Assembly (NCBI RefSeq): GCF_002836415.1
Contig: NZ_PJBP01000180.1
Location: 1-64,000, forward strand
DNA length: 64,000 nt
From: Psychromonas sp. MB-3u-54
Lineage (GTDB): Bacteria > Pseudomonadota > Gammaproteobacteria > Enterobacterales > Psychromonadaceae
Reading direction: 5' to 3'
Part shown: positions 9,195 to 19,500 of the stretch, in pieces
Layout of the letters: each line of letters opens with the position of its first letter
Numbering within the stretch: position 1 is the first letter of the stretch
Made by a program: the position numbers and the translations under genes
Notes under the pieces: model-generated
Told to the model about the DNA's origin: nothing
Databases searched by the model: none
The model's input: only the letters and a program-made list of their open reading frames with translations

Positions 9195-9420
9195 GCAGGG
9201 AAAAGCGAGTTTCGAGCTACGGGCTACGGGCTACGGGCTTCGAGCTTTGAGTTTCGAGTTTCGATCTTCTCGCCTTCTCGCCTTCTCGCCTTCTCGCCTT
9301 CTCGCCTTCTCGCCTTCTCGCCTTCTCGCCTTCTCGCCTTCTCGCCTTCTCGCCTTCTCGCAGCTCGCCTTCTCGCAGCTCGCAGCTCGCCTTCTCGCAG
9401 CTCGCCACTCTTAGCGCTTA
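9195..9420. repeat. Inverted heptamer/octamer array
   Basis: Left part (about 9205-9262): GAGCTACGGGCTACGGG and GAGTTTCGAG words. Right part (about 9265-9420): at least eleven tandem copies of an 8-base CTTCTCGC unit followed by CTCGCAG words. The geometry is the same as in the other arrays. It abuts the 3' end of the alpha-glucosidase gene. Confidence 0.85.
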
Positions 9421-9438
9421 GTCGCTAATTGGGGCTTG

Positions 9439-12400
9439 TTAAAAACTGCCCTTGGTCATGCCTGAATAACCCGATGCCACTGTTGTGTGGCGGTTATTAT
9501 GACCCGGTTGCCAAACCCAGGTATTATCGGCCAACTTCTTCACACATTTCCAGATAAAAGGAGTATTAACGGGCAGCTGTTCAACTATCTTAGTCCATAC
9601 CGGTGCAGCAGGACCCGGACCGTTATGATTGGGGGGAGGGTTTGAAATATAGGCATGGTAAACGCTGGGGTTCATTTTCTTGGCCTGATTAAGATCCCAG
9701 CTACCCAATTCCGCAATGCTGCCGATCAGATAGATGTTATCACCCGGCTTGGTCCAGCCGTTATCACAGGTAAAATAGGCCGAACTGCTCGCCGGCGTGC
9801 TTCGCTGATAAAAATCTAAGTGTTTTATCTGGCTGGTCGGCATCTTAGCGGTTTTGGCATAAACCACATTGTGACCCGCGTTATACCAGCCGGAGCTGGC
9901 CCCATCAAAAGCATTTTTGCTGTTATATTGAGTGAGTGAAATATTATTGAGCTTCACATCCATGGCTTGCTGATTATCCAAAATCAACTGCACCATATTT
10001 TGACGAGAGGGGGGCGCGCCAGCGTAAGTGCCGCTGCTGGCATGGATAGAGACTCGCTGGTGATCACCTTGTTGTTGCTGCGTGAGCAGGGTGGTTCTAG
10101 TGTTATAAACCGGGCGCTTATTTGCATCATAGGTTAAGGTGCTGCCATCGTCTTCATAGAGGGTAAAGCCGGCAGGGTTATCTCCTGCAATAACCTTAAG
10201 TATTAATTCATTATGCGGCGCAGTTCCGTTTTTCGAATGACCGAAGGCATCTTTTGTATCAGCGTCGACATACATTCGCGGAATAATCGCCCCCGCTTTC
10301 ACAAAAGCTGGTAAACGGAAAATTTTATCCCGATAAACCGGCACCTGATTTAACCACTGCCCTTGACTGTCGAACCACTCATTACTGTGGTAGTTAACCC
10401 ATTTACCGGCGGGCAAATACATATTACGTTGATATTCACCGTGGCTAGCTACAACGCCAACCAGCAGATCTTTACCGATCATTTTTTGATGTCCCATTTC
10501 ACGCAAGGTGAGATCATCCTGATAATAAAATAGCGGCGGCGGCATCACCGGTTCACCTGTCAGAAAAGCGCGATAAGCCAGAGAATAATAGTAAGGAATA
10601 AGCGCATAACGCTGGCGGATATTTTCGCGGTTACTGTCAAGATACCCCACTAAATAAGGTGCGGTTTCATAGCGTTGCGAGCTCTGAAAAGCATTGTCCG
10701 TATGAGGACGTACCGGCACATCAAACCAGGCGCCATTGGCGAACCACTGCGTATAAAGTTCATCTTCATACTGACGATTGCCGGAATGGCCCTGATTATA
10801 GGGCATGCCTTCGCGGCGAAAACCGCCAATATCAGCGCCATAATAATCAATGCCGGAAAAAGACATATGCAGCTGCGCATTGGAATGGCTTGCCAGTAAA
10901 TCCAGATTCGAGCCGATATCACCGGACCACATCGCCGCGCCGAATCGTTGAATGCCCGAGGTGCCCGAGCGGGTAATAATAAAGGAGCGTTCATCTACCT
11001 CATCGCGATGTTGATAATAGCCCTCATAAATGGATTTATTCCACAGAAAATTATACAAATTGTGTATATCACCGTGGCTGTTTTTAAGACCATTGAGCGC
11101 GGTTTCTAGACCGTCATAACAGTTTGCCGGATTGTATTTTTCCGGCTCCCCCAAATCTGTCCAGTGCGATGTAATACCTATGTTAGATAAATTAGGAAAA
11201 CGGCGGTTGAGGTGCAGCCAGCGAGTGCCCGCACTGTCGCTCCAGTCAAGCATGGCGGCATCACCAAACCAGTCCTTAATATGGGCTATCTTGCCCTGTT
11301 GTAAATCATCACATTTTCCAGCACTTTTCAGGTAGGAAAAATAGTTGCCCGCCTGCATCATATCGTCATAGGTGGCGGTATTTTTATTGATATAGGACTC
11401 TTCAATCGCCACCAGAGAAATATCATCCTGCTGATATAAAGCGACTTTGCCGGCCGGATCGGGAAAATAATAGTCATTGCCGTCATTGTTACTGGTATCC
11501 CAGTCCAGTTTGCCCATCGGGCTGTCGGGATTATTGGCTTTGATTCCGCCGAACCAAAACAGATCCAGCACAAAACCGTCAAGGGGAAAATTATTGGCCC
11601 GGGCAGCCGACAGCAAAGTGTCTACTTCATTCCAGTTTTTATAGCCAAATTCCGATAACCACAGACCGAAAGCTTTTTTCGGCGGCACCGGCGGTCTGCC
11701 CACCAGTTCCATATAGTCTTTGCGCAAATCCGGCAAGTCAGCCCCGGACATCACATAAAAGCGCACCTGATCACCCCACATCCGTACTTCCCACCAGTTG
11801 GTCTCAAAATCCCACTGCTGCTTATAAACATTATCCATAAACAAGGCATAATCTGCCTTGTTTCCCAGAGAGTAGATAACCGGAAACTGCACATTGCCGA
11901 CCATGCCCGCCTGACCAAAAGGCATAAAACCGTTGCCATGCGCCTGCGCCTGACCGCTTGGCTGAGCTTCCCGTACTTTATGGGCTAACCAGTCACCATC
12001 GGCGCTGCCCAGTTTTTTAAATTGCTGACCCAGACCGTAAATATTTTCAGTGCCGCTTGGGTTGATATTAATGCCTTTCCAACTGAGGTTTAAATCCACC
12101 GGGCAGACCAGGGTTAACAGAGTATTTTCCTGGGTTTTATCGCGCACCGAAACGCAAAGATTATTGCTGTTGATATGTATTCTTAAATCGCTGGTATGCA
12201 GTGTATTACCATTGTCCATAATGCTGGTGGGGCCACTATAATCAGATTTATACACCATCGGTGATTGATAGAGAGGGTCGCTGCCATTAGCGCTGTTGCC
12301 CGGGCTTGCATACTCAAAATGCACTAAATCATCATCGAGCAGCTCGACTATCAGTGCGGCTGAATTAATTGTGAATTTTTTACGAAATATCTCACCGTGG

Positions 12401-12471
12401 GCATTCAGGCTGAGGCTAAAGATACTGATTGTAAGCAGGCACATACAAAATGTTTTACTGACTGTGTTCAT
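9439..12471 (-). CDS. Secreted GH31 alpha-glucosidase with CBM20-like domain
   Basis: 1010 residues. The N terminus is a Sec signal peptide (hydrophobic about 8-22, likely cleavage after NAHG). A GH31 N-terminal beta domain is followed by the catalytic barrel, with nucleophile Asp439 in HWTDLGEP, acid/base Asp518 in WSGDIGSN, and LDGFVLDLFWFGG near 297-309. About residues 890-1005 look like a CBM20 starch-binding domain (IYLIGSIAELGSWDLNQA, then WKCVKK). It should release glucose from alpha-glucans or dextrins outside the cytoplasm. The insertion between 310 and 410 is longer than in compact GH31 enzymes. It is a single gene without a visible sugar transporter or regulator nearby. The exact linkage specificity (alpha-1,4 or alpha-1,6, or transferase activity) cannot be decided from motifs. 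Confidence 0.9.
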   Translation of the reverse strand: MNTVSKTFCMCLLTISIFSLSLNAHGEIFRKKFTINSAALIVELLDDDLVHFEYASPGNSANGSDPLYQSPMVYKSDYSGPTSIMDNGNTLHTSDLRIHINSNNLCVSVRDKTQENTLLTLVCPVDLNLSWKGININPSGTENIYGLGQQFKKLGSADGDWLAHKVREAQPSGQAQAHGNGFMPFGQAGMVGNVQFPVIYSLGNKADYALFMDNVYKQQWDFETNWWEVRMWGDQVRFYVMSGADLPDLRKDYMELVGRPPVPPKKAFGLWLSEFGYKNWNEVDTLLSAARANNFPLDGFVLDLFWFGGIKANNPDSPMGKLDWDTSNNDGNDYYFPDPAGKVALYQQDDISLVAIEESYINKNTATYDDMMQAGNYFSYLKSAGKCDDLQQGKIAHIKDWFGDAAMLDWSDSAGTRWLHLNRRFPNLSNIGITSHWTDLGEPEKYNPANCYDGLETALNGLKNSHGDIHNLYNFLWNKSIYEGYYQHRDEVDERSFIITRSGTSGIQRFGAAMWSGDIGSNLDLLASHSNAQLHMSFSGIDYYGADIGGFRREGMPYNQGHSGNRQYEDELYTQWFANGAWFDVPVRPHTDNAFQSSQRYETAPYLVGYLDSNRENIRQRYALIPYYYSLAYRAFLTGEPVMPPPLFYYQDDLTLREMGHQKMIGKDLLVGVVASHGEYQRNMYLPAGKWVNYHSNEWFDSQGQWLNQVPVYRDKIFRLPAFVKAGAIIPRMYVDADTKDAFGHSKNGTAPHNELILKVIAGDNPAGFTLYEDDGSTLTYDANKRPVYNTRTTLLTQQQQGDHQRVSIHASSGTYAGAPPSRQNMVQLILDNQQAMDVKLNNISLTQYNSKNAFDGASSGWYNAGHNVVYAKTAKMPTSQIKHLDFYQRSTPASSSAYFTCDNGWTKPGDNIYLIGSIAELGSWDLNQAKKMNPSVYHAYISNPPPNHNGPGPAAPVWTKIVEQLPVNTPFIWKCVKKLADNTWVWQPGHNNRHTTVASGYSGMTKGSF

Positions 12472-13018
12472 TATCCATCTCCATCAAATCCATAGGTTTC
12501 CTTATGAACCCAGCTTTAGGGGGAATAAGGGTGTTGGCGGCAAACTAACAAAGCTGTTTTTTTCACCTTTAAACTGAAAATAAACAACGGAACCTTTCCA
12601 GCAAATCTTTTCTATTGATTATTGTAGACCTTGAGCAGGTTATTGGGGGGGAGACACTGACGAATATGGTTGATTAAAAAGGGATAAGGGCAGTGGATGA
12701 GCAAGCGGTTAACAGCCGCTGTTGATAAGGTATTAAGCAGGCTTGAAGGCTTAAGATACTTTATGCCGACTATCACACTGCCTATATGCGGACTAAAAGG
12801 TCAACAGACCCTACAATCTATGTTTACGCCATCGACATACCACCCAACCTATGTCGATAAAATGCAATTTCTTAAATGTTGCATCGATTCTATGTTTACG
12901 CCATCAACATACCACTGAACCTATGTCGATAAAGTTAAACTTATTAAACATAGCGGTTGTTTCAATGGGCTTTCATAAATATACTTGTGCCTAATTTCGA
13001 TAAAAAGGAACGTTAAAC
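12472..13018. other. Intergenic region with a 45-bp direct repeat
   Basis: No gene is supported; the ORF at 12697-12918 is built on repeats. Two copies of a TCTATGTTTACGCC...CCTATGTCGATAAA unit lie at 12818-12861 and 12889-12933. An AAAGGTCAACAGACCCT motif at 12796-12812 matches the ends of the MITE at 59885-60149. A TTAAACATAG...GTTGTTTCAATGGGCTTT stretch at about 12952-12979 recurs at about 40096-40125. Confidence 0.65.
12818..12933 (+). repeat. Two direct copies of a 45-bp unit
   Basis: Copies at 12818-12861 and 12889-12933 differ at only a few positions and lie 71 bp apart. Each contains a short inverted motif (CGACATA/TATGTCG). They lie 85 bp upstream of the fic start and could be regulatory or mobile debris. 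Confidence 0.6.
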
Positions 13019-14134
13019 ATGGCTTGGGACAAAGAAATTCCATACAACGATATTCCGCTGTTACCTCCTCGCTTGGAGTTTACTGACTCTATAAGTGTAC
13101 TAAAAGCCTGCATTAAAGCTCGAGCGGCACTGGCCGAACTAAATCAAGCAGGGAAACTCATTCCTAATCAAGGACTTCTCATTAATCTTATCCCGATGCT
13201 TGAGGCTAAGGATAGTTCGAAAATTGAGAACATTGTAACCACAACAGATAAGTTATTTCAGCACTCTAACGAGGACTCAACAGCGGATAGTGCAACAAAA
13301 GAAGCTTTAAAATACAGAACAGCTCTTCGGGAAGGGTTTGAACATATTCAGGATTACCCCCTTTGCACACGCACCGCTCTTGAGGTGTGCAGTACACTAA
13401 AGGGTGGCGAGATGGATGTTCGGAAAATAACTGGTACAGCCATCAGCAATAAAGCTATTGGCGGGGTTGTTTACACTCCCCCTGTTGGGGAGTCGGTAAT
13501 TAGGGATCTCCTATCAAACTGGGAAAAGTTTCTGCATAACGATGATGATATAGATCCATTAATAAAACTTGCAGCATCACATTACCAGTTTGAGGCCATT
13601 CACCCATTTCATGATGGTAACGGGAGAACAGGGAGGATACTAAATGTACTGTATCTTGTGGAAAAAGGTTTGCTAACATTACCTATACTCTACTTGAGTA
13701 GATACATTGTTCAGAATAAAGCTGACTACTACAGGCTTCTAAACGAAGTTACTGCTCATGAAAGTTGGGAAGAGTGGATTCTGTTTATCTTAAATGGCAT
13801 CGCTATTACTTCCACGTGGACAACTAGTAAAATTGCAGCCATTGAAAGGCTTATGAAACATACGGTTGACTTTGTGCGTGACGAACTCCCCAAGGTCTAC
13901 AGTTACGAGCTTGTTGAATCCATTCTTGAGCATCCTTATTGTAGAATTGGAAACTTAGTGGACAAAGGTATTGCGAAAAGACAAACCGCATCGGGCTACC
14001 TCAAAGAACTTACTCGCATAGGAGTGCTAGAGGTACAGCAAGTTCGGAATGAAAAGTTATTCGTAAACGCTAAACTTATGCAGCTCATGACGCAAGAGGA
14101 AAACGACTTCCTACCGTATGAACGCATGCAATAA
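13019..14134 (+). CDS. fic: Class II Fic family AMP-transferase (SoFic-like)
   Basis: 371 residues. It transfers AMP from ATP to a hydroxyl side chain of target proteins or of itself. Seen: an N-terminal Fic/DOC helical domain with the inhibitory motif SxxxEN (Ser66 to Glu70-Asn71, in SSKIENIVTTTDKLF), the active-site loop HPFHDGNGRTGR (195-206) with all conserved residues, and a C-terminal winged-helix part (about 300-360). Length and sequence pattern are very close to the Shewanella oneidensis SoFic protein as I remember it. It is single-gene with no visible antitoxin partner, as expected for class II where inhibition is built in. A GGAACG site precedes the ATG. The cellular target is unknown. 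Confidence 0.92.
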   Translation: MAWDKEIPYNDIPLLPPRLEFTDSISVLKACIKARAALAELNQAGKLIPNQGLLINLIPMLEAKDSSKIENIVTTTDKLFQHSNEDSTADSATKEALKYRTALREGFEHIQDYPLCTRTALEVCSTLKGGEMDVRKITGTAISNKAIGGVVYTPPVGESVIRDLLSNWEKFLHNDDDIDPLIKLAASHYQFEAIHPFHDGNGRTGRILNVLYLVEKGLLTLPILYLSRYIVQNKADYYRLLNEVTAHESWEEWILFILNGIAITSTWTTSKIAAIERLMKHTVDFVRDELPKVYSYELVESILEHPYCRIGNLVDKGIAKRQTASGYLKELTRIGVLEVQQVRNEKLFVNAKLMQLMTQEENDFLPYERMQ

Positions 14135-14274
14135 GATTACATCCAGTGCCTAGGTGCTGGATGCAACAATAGCGTGAATAGCATCATTTTATTGTTGTGA
14201 ACAGATTGCGTTAAGATACCTAACAACACTGAAATGGAACAGAGCCATATACTAACAGTTGACCACGTTAGACC

Positions 14275-15120
14275 CTACAATAAAGCTTCTAAATCTTCAG
14301 TAATATCATCCAATTTGTCATTGAGTTTTCTTAATTGTTTTTTATTTAAAGAGTCAATTAACTGCGTTAACGTCACTTTCCATAGTTTTTGATTATATGC
14401 TATTTTTTGCTTAAATTGCGCCGAACGAAAAGAGTCAGCCTGCAAAATGGAACGGCTTAATGCTTTTTCAAAAGCGGGTTTATCACCTCGTAAGGTATAA
14501 GCTTCCCGTATCGAATTTGCCCAATCACGGCGAAACTCAATCCAATCAACAAATGTCGATAATTGTTGCTCATTAGTGCTTTTGATTAATTGCTGTTGTG
14601 ATGCGTTAAGCTTACCGATAAAGGATGCTAATCGACTTTCAATTTTATCAAATCTCTTATCTAATCGCGCTTGGTTACTTAAATCCTCATAATCTTCAAT
14701 CCTATCCCGATTTTTCTTTTCTGTGGCCGCTAAAAACTCCGTTATTTGTTCCTCTTTTAGCGACGTTGCTAATTTCACCACACCTGGTTCGATGCCAATT
14801 AAAATAGCCTGCCAAAAACCTGTAAAGGTTTTTATATAATCGTCTATATCGTCCTGTTCCAGCCCGTTATTGAGCTCCTTTTTAAGTAGCTTCATCTGAG
14901 TGATATAGCGCGGTATTTCTGATTGTCGGTGCCAGTCTAAAAATTGCACTAATGCCGGATCAAACTCCGTTTCCTGCTCATTGGTTAAAGTAATATAATC
15001 GTCTATATACCAATAAGAAAGCCAGTCCAGATTGTTGTAAATTAACTTTGAACTGCATGCCGAGACCCCCAATAAAAGAAAAATCAGCAACAATCCGCGA
15101 TATTTTTTGTTTTTAATCAA
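14275..15120 (-). CDS. DUF6279-type lipoprotein
   Basis: 281 residues. A lipoprotein signal peptide ends in the lipobox GVSAC (Cys22). The mature part starts SSKLIYNNLDWLSYWYIDDYITLTNEQE, the hallmark of the DUF6279 family, and is otherwise helical and charged (many E, K and Q residues), probably a helical bundle attached to a membrane in the periplasm. Its function is unknown. It is a single gene; the divergent lipoprotein gene at 15484 is separated from it by a repeat array. Confidence 0.85.
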   Translation of the reverse strand: MIKNKKYRGLLLIFLLLGVSACSSKLIYNNLDWLSYWYIDDYITLTNEQETEFDPALVQFLDWHRQSEIPRYITQMKLLKKELNNGLEQDDIDDYIKTFTGFWQAILIGIEPGVVKLATSLKEEQITEFLAATEKKNRDRIEDYEDLSNQARLDKRFDKIESRLASFIGKLNASQQQLIKSTNEQQLSTFVDWIEFRRDWANSIREAYTLRGDKPAFEKALSRSILQADSFRSAQFKQKIAYNQKLWKVTLTQLIDSLNKKQLRKLNDKLDDITEDLEALL

Positions 15121-15194
15121 ACTTCGCTCCTGATGAAATAATGTTCGTACTAAGTGGGATTAAATAGCAACTGCATAAGTATACGAAAGTTTGA

Positions 15195-15395
15195 GCGATC
15201 TGGTTCAGCGGAACGCGAGTCACGAGCGGCGGGCTTTAAGGCGGGAAGGCTGGAAGTCGGGCTTCGAGTGGCGAGCTTCGATCGGCGATCTTCGAGCTTT
15301 CGAGCGTTTGAGCTTTCAGGCTTTAAGTCGTTCTAGCGTTCTAGCGTTCGAGCCTTCCAGCTTTAAGGCCTTAAAGCTTTCAGGCCTTCAGCTCT
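15195..15395. repeat. Inverted heptamer array, diverged
   Basis: The left side has GCGAGTCACGAGC and CTTCGAGTGGCGAGC words, the right side CCTTCCAGC and CTTTCAGGCCTTCAGC words. It is more degenerate than the other arrays and lies between two divergent lipoprotein genes. ORFs through it are artefacts. Confidence 0.75.
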
Positions 15396-15483
15396 GCGTT
15401 TGCAGGTGTCTTTTCTCCTGCAGAGTCTGTATAAAGACGGGCAATCTTTATCGTCAGTTTCAATATTATTAAAAGGTCTTATT

Positions 15484-15819
15484 ATGAATAAATTTATCCC
15501 TGTTACCCTAGCCGCAATATCTGTACTTGTTACTGGCTGTTCAAACACCGGAAGTTACCCTCTTATGCAGCAAGGCAGTGTTTTAGTCAGTGAAGTTGTT
15601 TCAGTCTGCAGCACTATTGTCGGTGGTCAGGCAGAACAGCGTATTAATCAAGAATGGGCTAAATACCCGGCCGCAGAAGCCAGCCGTCCAATGATAGAAT
15701 CCGTTGCCAGTATATTACTGAACAATCCTGATGCGACCGCGCAACAAAGAACCACTCAGTATGCACAATATATAAGCTGTGCCACTGGCTTGCTTGTAAC
15801 AAAGAATGCAATGCAGTAA
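15484..15819 (+). CDS. Small lipoprotein, unknown function
   Basis: I choose the ATG at 15484 (111 residues), after an AAAAGG site; the reading upstream to 15400 is repeat sequence. The signal peptide MNKFIPVTLAAISVLVTGC ends in a lipobox with Cys19. The mature domain (about 90 residues) has two further Cys (in VSVCSTIVGG and YISCATGLL) that could form a disulphide, and a helical middle. I do not recognise the family. It is the last gene before the Dpd island. Confidence 0.75.
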   Translation: MNKFIPVTLAAISVLVTGCSNTGSYPLMQQGSVLVSEVVSVCSTIVGGQAEQRINQEWAKYPAAEASRPMIESVASILLNNPDATAQQRTTQYAQYISCATGLLVTKNAMQ

Positions 15820-16587
15820 AGCTTGTTTTTGCTGTTTTTGGTTAAATGACAAAAATGCGCTAATACCCGTTATTAACGCGTTTTTACTCCCTGAATACTA
15901 AGACCTGCCTTACAACATTTTCAAGTCAATTTTGGCATATATTCGTTTTAAAATAATCGTTTGGATGTCCCCTGCTTTTTTTCTCTTTTTTCATTTATGA
16001 CAAATAAAAAATTATTCGTCCGTAAATACCTCTACTTACTTCATTTTAATCTCGAAATTCATCTTTTTTGATTAATTCCTTTCTCCATTTTGAAATTATT
16101 GCAGATCCAACATCAGGTTCATTCGCAATTTTTCTCAAGGAGTCGCCATAAGGTTGAAGTAAGCAAATTCCACCTTATTCTCTCGCTTTCAGGTCGATAG
16201 CAGGAGATAACTATCCTGGCTTAGGAGGAATAGATGTTCGGATAAGTCCAAAACATGCCGCATATATTGAAAAATGGATAATTATCCGGTATTGATCAAA
16301 GAGAGGACAGTACCCTAAATAAAGAAACTTCTCCTATAACAATCCGATAAACTGACTTACTACTAAATTCCATTAATCCATTATTGAAAATAAAAAAATC
16401 TATTGAAGATCAAAAAAATATAACTTATTGTGTTGTTTTGTTTTAGATAAACAAGCTGTAAGCAAATGATTATAAAGCTTAGTTATGCTAAAAAATAATT
16501 TTAATCAATCAAAAAAAAATGTTTTCAGGGCGATTAGGCAATCAATATCCAATTTTTTATTAATATGTATTTATGGAGACCATCATA
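15820..16587. other. Left border of the Dpd island
   Basis: No complete gene. AT-rich. On the - strand 16046-16174 reads as a 42-codon open fragment without a start (see the pseudogene entry). The last 150 bp before dpdE are very AT-rich and must hold its promoter, but I cannot choose a box with confidence. No integrase, att duplication or tRNA is seen. Confidence 0.6.
16046..16174 (-). pseudogene. HTH-like gene fragment
   Basis: An open frame of 42 codons with no start codon, reading through YGDSLRKIANEPDVGSAIIS and WRKELIKKDEFRD to a stop. The pattern looks like a helix-turn-helix C terminus, as in TnsD/TniQ-type or transposase-like proteins, but it is too short to assign. It is probably the remains of a gene removed when the island was rearranged. 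Confidence 0.35.
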
Positions 16588-19500
16588 ATGTTGAAAGTTG
16601 GATTAGGAGCACTTGTCGAAAGCGACAGTGCATTTAAAGGAATTGGTAAAATAGTTGCGATTGATAATGAAAAAAGTAGTGCAACTATTGGTTTCTTCAA
16701 GTCACCTCTACAGCCGTATTCAAATCCAATCGATGTGGATATTCAATATCTTACCTTAGTGACATCTTTGGACATGAGAGCTGAAGTATTTGTACAGTTT
16801 CCAAGATCACAAACATGGAAAATGGGGCATTATGATGGAGAAAGGCCTGGTAATCAGGCACTTATTACATTCTCAAGAGAAATGCGTGATCCCTTTGATT
16901 TTACAGAGATTTTCATTCCTAACGCATATCCAAATACAGAATTTAATGCCTTGGATTTTTTAAAAGGTCAGGGTACGTCTTCACCATATCTTTGCAATAC
17001 GTTATCTCAATTCTATCAGGCATATTATGAGCAAAAACGATCTTGTCGCTCTGTCTCTGCACTTATTTCAAGCTCGGTAGAACTGGAAAAACATCAACTT
17101 GCTGTTGTGCATGAAGTACTTAAAGACTCAGAAAAGAAGTATCTTTTGTGTGATGAAGTCGGTTTGGGGAAAACCATTGAAGCAGGCTTCATTATTCGCC
17201 AGCATGTGCTTGAAAAAGGGCGTGACAGTAAGGTACTGATTTTATTGCCAGAAGCGCTGATTGAACAGTGGGATTTTGAGTTAACTAAACGTTTTCATCT
17301 AGGTGATCTGCTTAATACCAACCCAGATAATGACAAGCCGAATATTCATATTTGTTCATTTATTAATGCACTTACCTATGAGGATACGCCATCTATGGTG
17401 GTAGTAGACGAAGCCCACCAAATATCAAGCTTTCCATTCAATGGAAAAATTACTGAAAAGTTGCTGTTTGATTCGATCTCAGATTTTACTGACCAATCAG
17501 ATGTGACGCTGTTATTAACTGGCACGCCAATGGCAGGGCACCCATCAGCATATTTTGCGCTTCTGCATTTACTCAATAAAAATAATTTTCCACTAGATGA
17601 AGAGGCAATTGAAACATTCAGTCAAACCTTGCCACAGCAAAGTCGATTGAGAGAAGTGTACCGATTATTTAAGCCTGAAAATGATAATGGTTTGTTAGAT
17701 GGCGCTCTGGATGATCTTGAGGGCTTTAATTTGTCTGATAATATCCTTCAAGGTTACATCGATGAATTAAGACCTTTGGTGGATATATTTGCAGACGAGG
17801 TTGATAAGCAAAAACGTGATGCATTAATTGATTTTCTTGCCCATCACTTTAGCCAAAAGTATCTCTACGATTATCGAATGCTGAGAAATTCACGTGCTAC
17901 GGGTTTTGAAAAGTCACAAAGTAGTGAAATTGAATTACTATTTCCAGGACTTAACCCGGCAAAACTTATTAGTTGGGAAGCGCCCGATGATGGCGCATAT
18001 TTAGATGAGCATTTTGAGCAGTATCGCTCTGAGGCTATTTTTGATGAAGAAACATTTAATGCATTAAGTCTATCTGACTTTAAAGCATGGTCAGAAGCAC
18101 TATTGACCAGTCCACTTTGCTTTGCTGGAAAAGTTCAAAAATTACTTGAAAATACTCAGCTATCAGAAACTGAATCTGTGCATTGGCAACAAATGCTTGA
18201 TCAGGCAACGGGTGAGCAGGTACTTAAAAATAAAGCCTTAAAAGAGACGCTGCTTGATTGGTTAACTACAAATAATGAAGGTAAAGCAGTTGTTTTCTGT
18301 GGTGAAAAACAAACAGCTGATAATGTTTTTTCTTATCTTTTAGGTAGTTTGGATATAAGTGTTGAGCGTCACAACAAAAATGAAACACTGGAGTTTAATT
18401 CTAATGACGCGATTCGTGTTTTAGTTTGTGATGAAAAAGGTGAAGATGGTTTGAACCTACAGGGTAAAAAACGCCTTGCTATTCATTACAGTATGCCGAT
18501 TTTATTGAGTCGTTTAGAGCAGCGTAATGGCCGTTTAAATCGCTACAGTGCATTGTCAACTGGTGTTAGCCCAATTGACACCTTCATTCTAACGCCAAAT
18601 CGAGATACTTTTTATCGTAAATGGATCGAAGTACTAAAAGAAGGGGTTGGGTGCTTTGTCTACTATCGTGCCAACATTCAAGATGAAATCGATAAAAAGC
18701 TAGAGGGTGAAGTTTGGCCAAGTATCCGAAAAATGGGCTATATGGCATTAGATTCTGCCATTATTGAGTTGCAAAAAACGATTAAGGAAATCTATCGAAG
18801 CCGAGAGATCATTACGAAGCTTGCAACGGTTGATCTTGATGCAGAAAAAGCCGAGCAAATTTTAGCTCAAATGCGTCAATCCGATGAACTTTTTGAAGCG
18901 TCGCCAGCCCTTAAAAACTGGATCACAAAAGGTATTTTGTTTGATATGAAAAAAGCTGGAGATGATCTGTACCGCTTTTGTTATGCGTCAGGTAGAACCA
19001 AAATGCGCTCTTCAATGCTTTTAAATAAGTGTATTGTTGGTATTGATATACAGGCCTCAAGTTACGATGCACCGATTACTAGAGAGTTGTCATTTTCAAG
19101 AAAGCATTGCGTTGAAAATGGCAGTTATCCATTAAGGTATGGCCAACCCTTCGTGGATGCAATTGCGGATGTTTCAAGGGGTTCTCCATTTGGAAGTAGC
19201 AGTGCCATTATCCGGCAGATTCCAGGTCAATTTGAGCCCAAATTGTTCTTCATTCCACAGTGGCTTGTTGAGGCACAAAACACTTCAATAGCAGAACAAA
19301 TCGCCCTAGATGCATTGACGCCTCCAGTGGTTTTTTCCGAAGTTTTTGGTGAGAATGGCAATATTGAACAAACGCCAATTATTAAAACAGTAGTGACAGC
19401 CCGGTATAATAAAAGTGGTACAAAGGTGTATCATGAAGAACAAGGAGTACCTTATAAAGACACTAATATTACTATTTCAGGCGATGAAGAGTTAATAGAT

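Larger units (their letters stand above)
8772..9438. other. Repeat-filled intergenic region
   Basis: No gene is supported. 8772-8970 is unremarkable AT-rich sequence. 8971-9194 holds several GTAGGGTGC palindromes and some heptamer words; 9195-9420 is a heptamer/octamer array. Apparent ORFs here are repeat translations. Confidence 0.8.

Noticed and set aside
9217-9408. Open frame through the array at 9195-9420
   Set aside because: It encodes only simple repeats (KARRREGE-like); open because of the 8-base unit, not because of selection.
12697-12918. 73-codon + strand frame before fic
   Set aside because: It is built on the 45-bp direct repeats and a MITE-end motif; the same peptide recurs within it.
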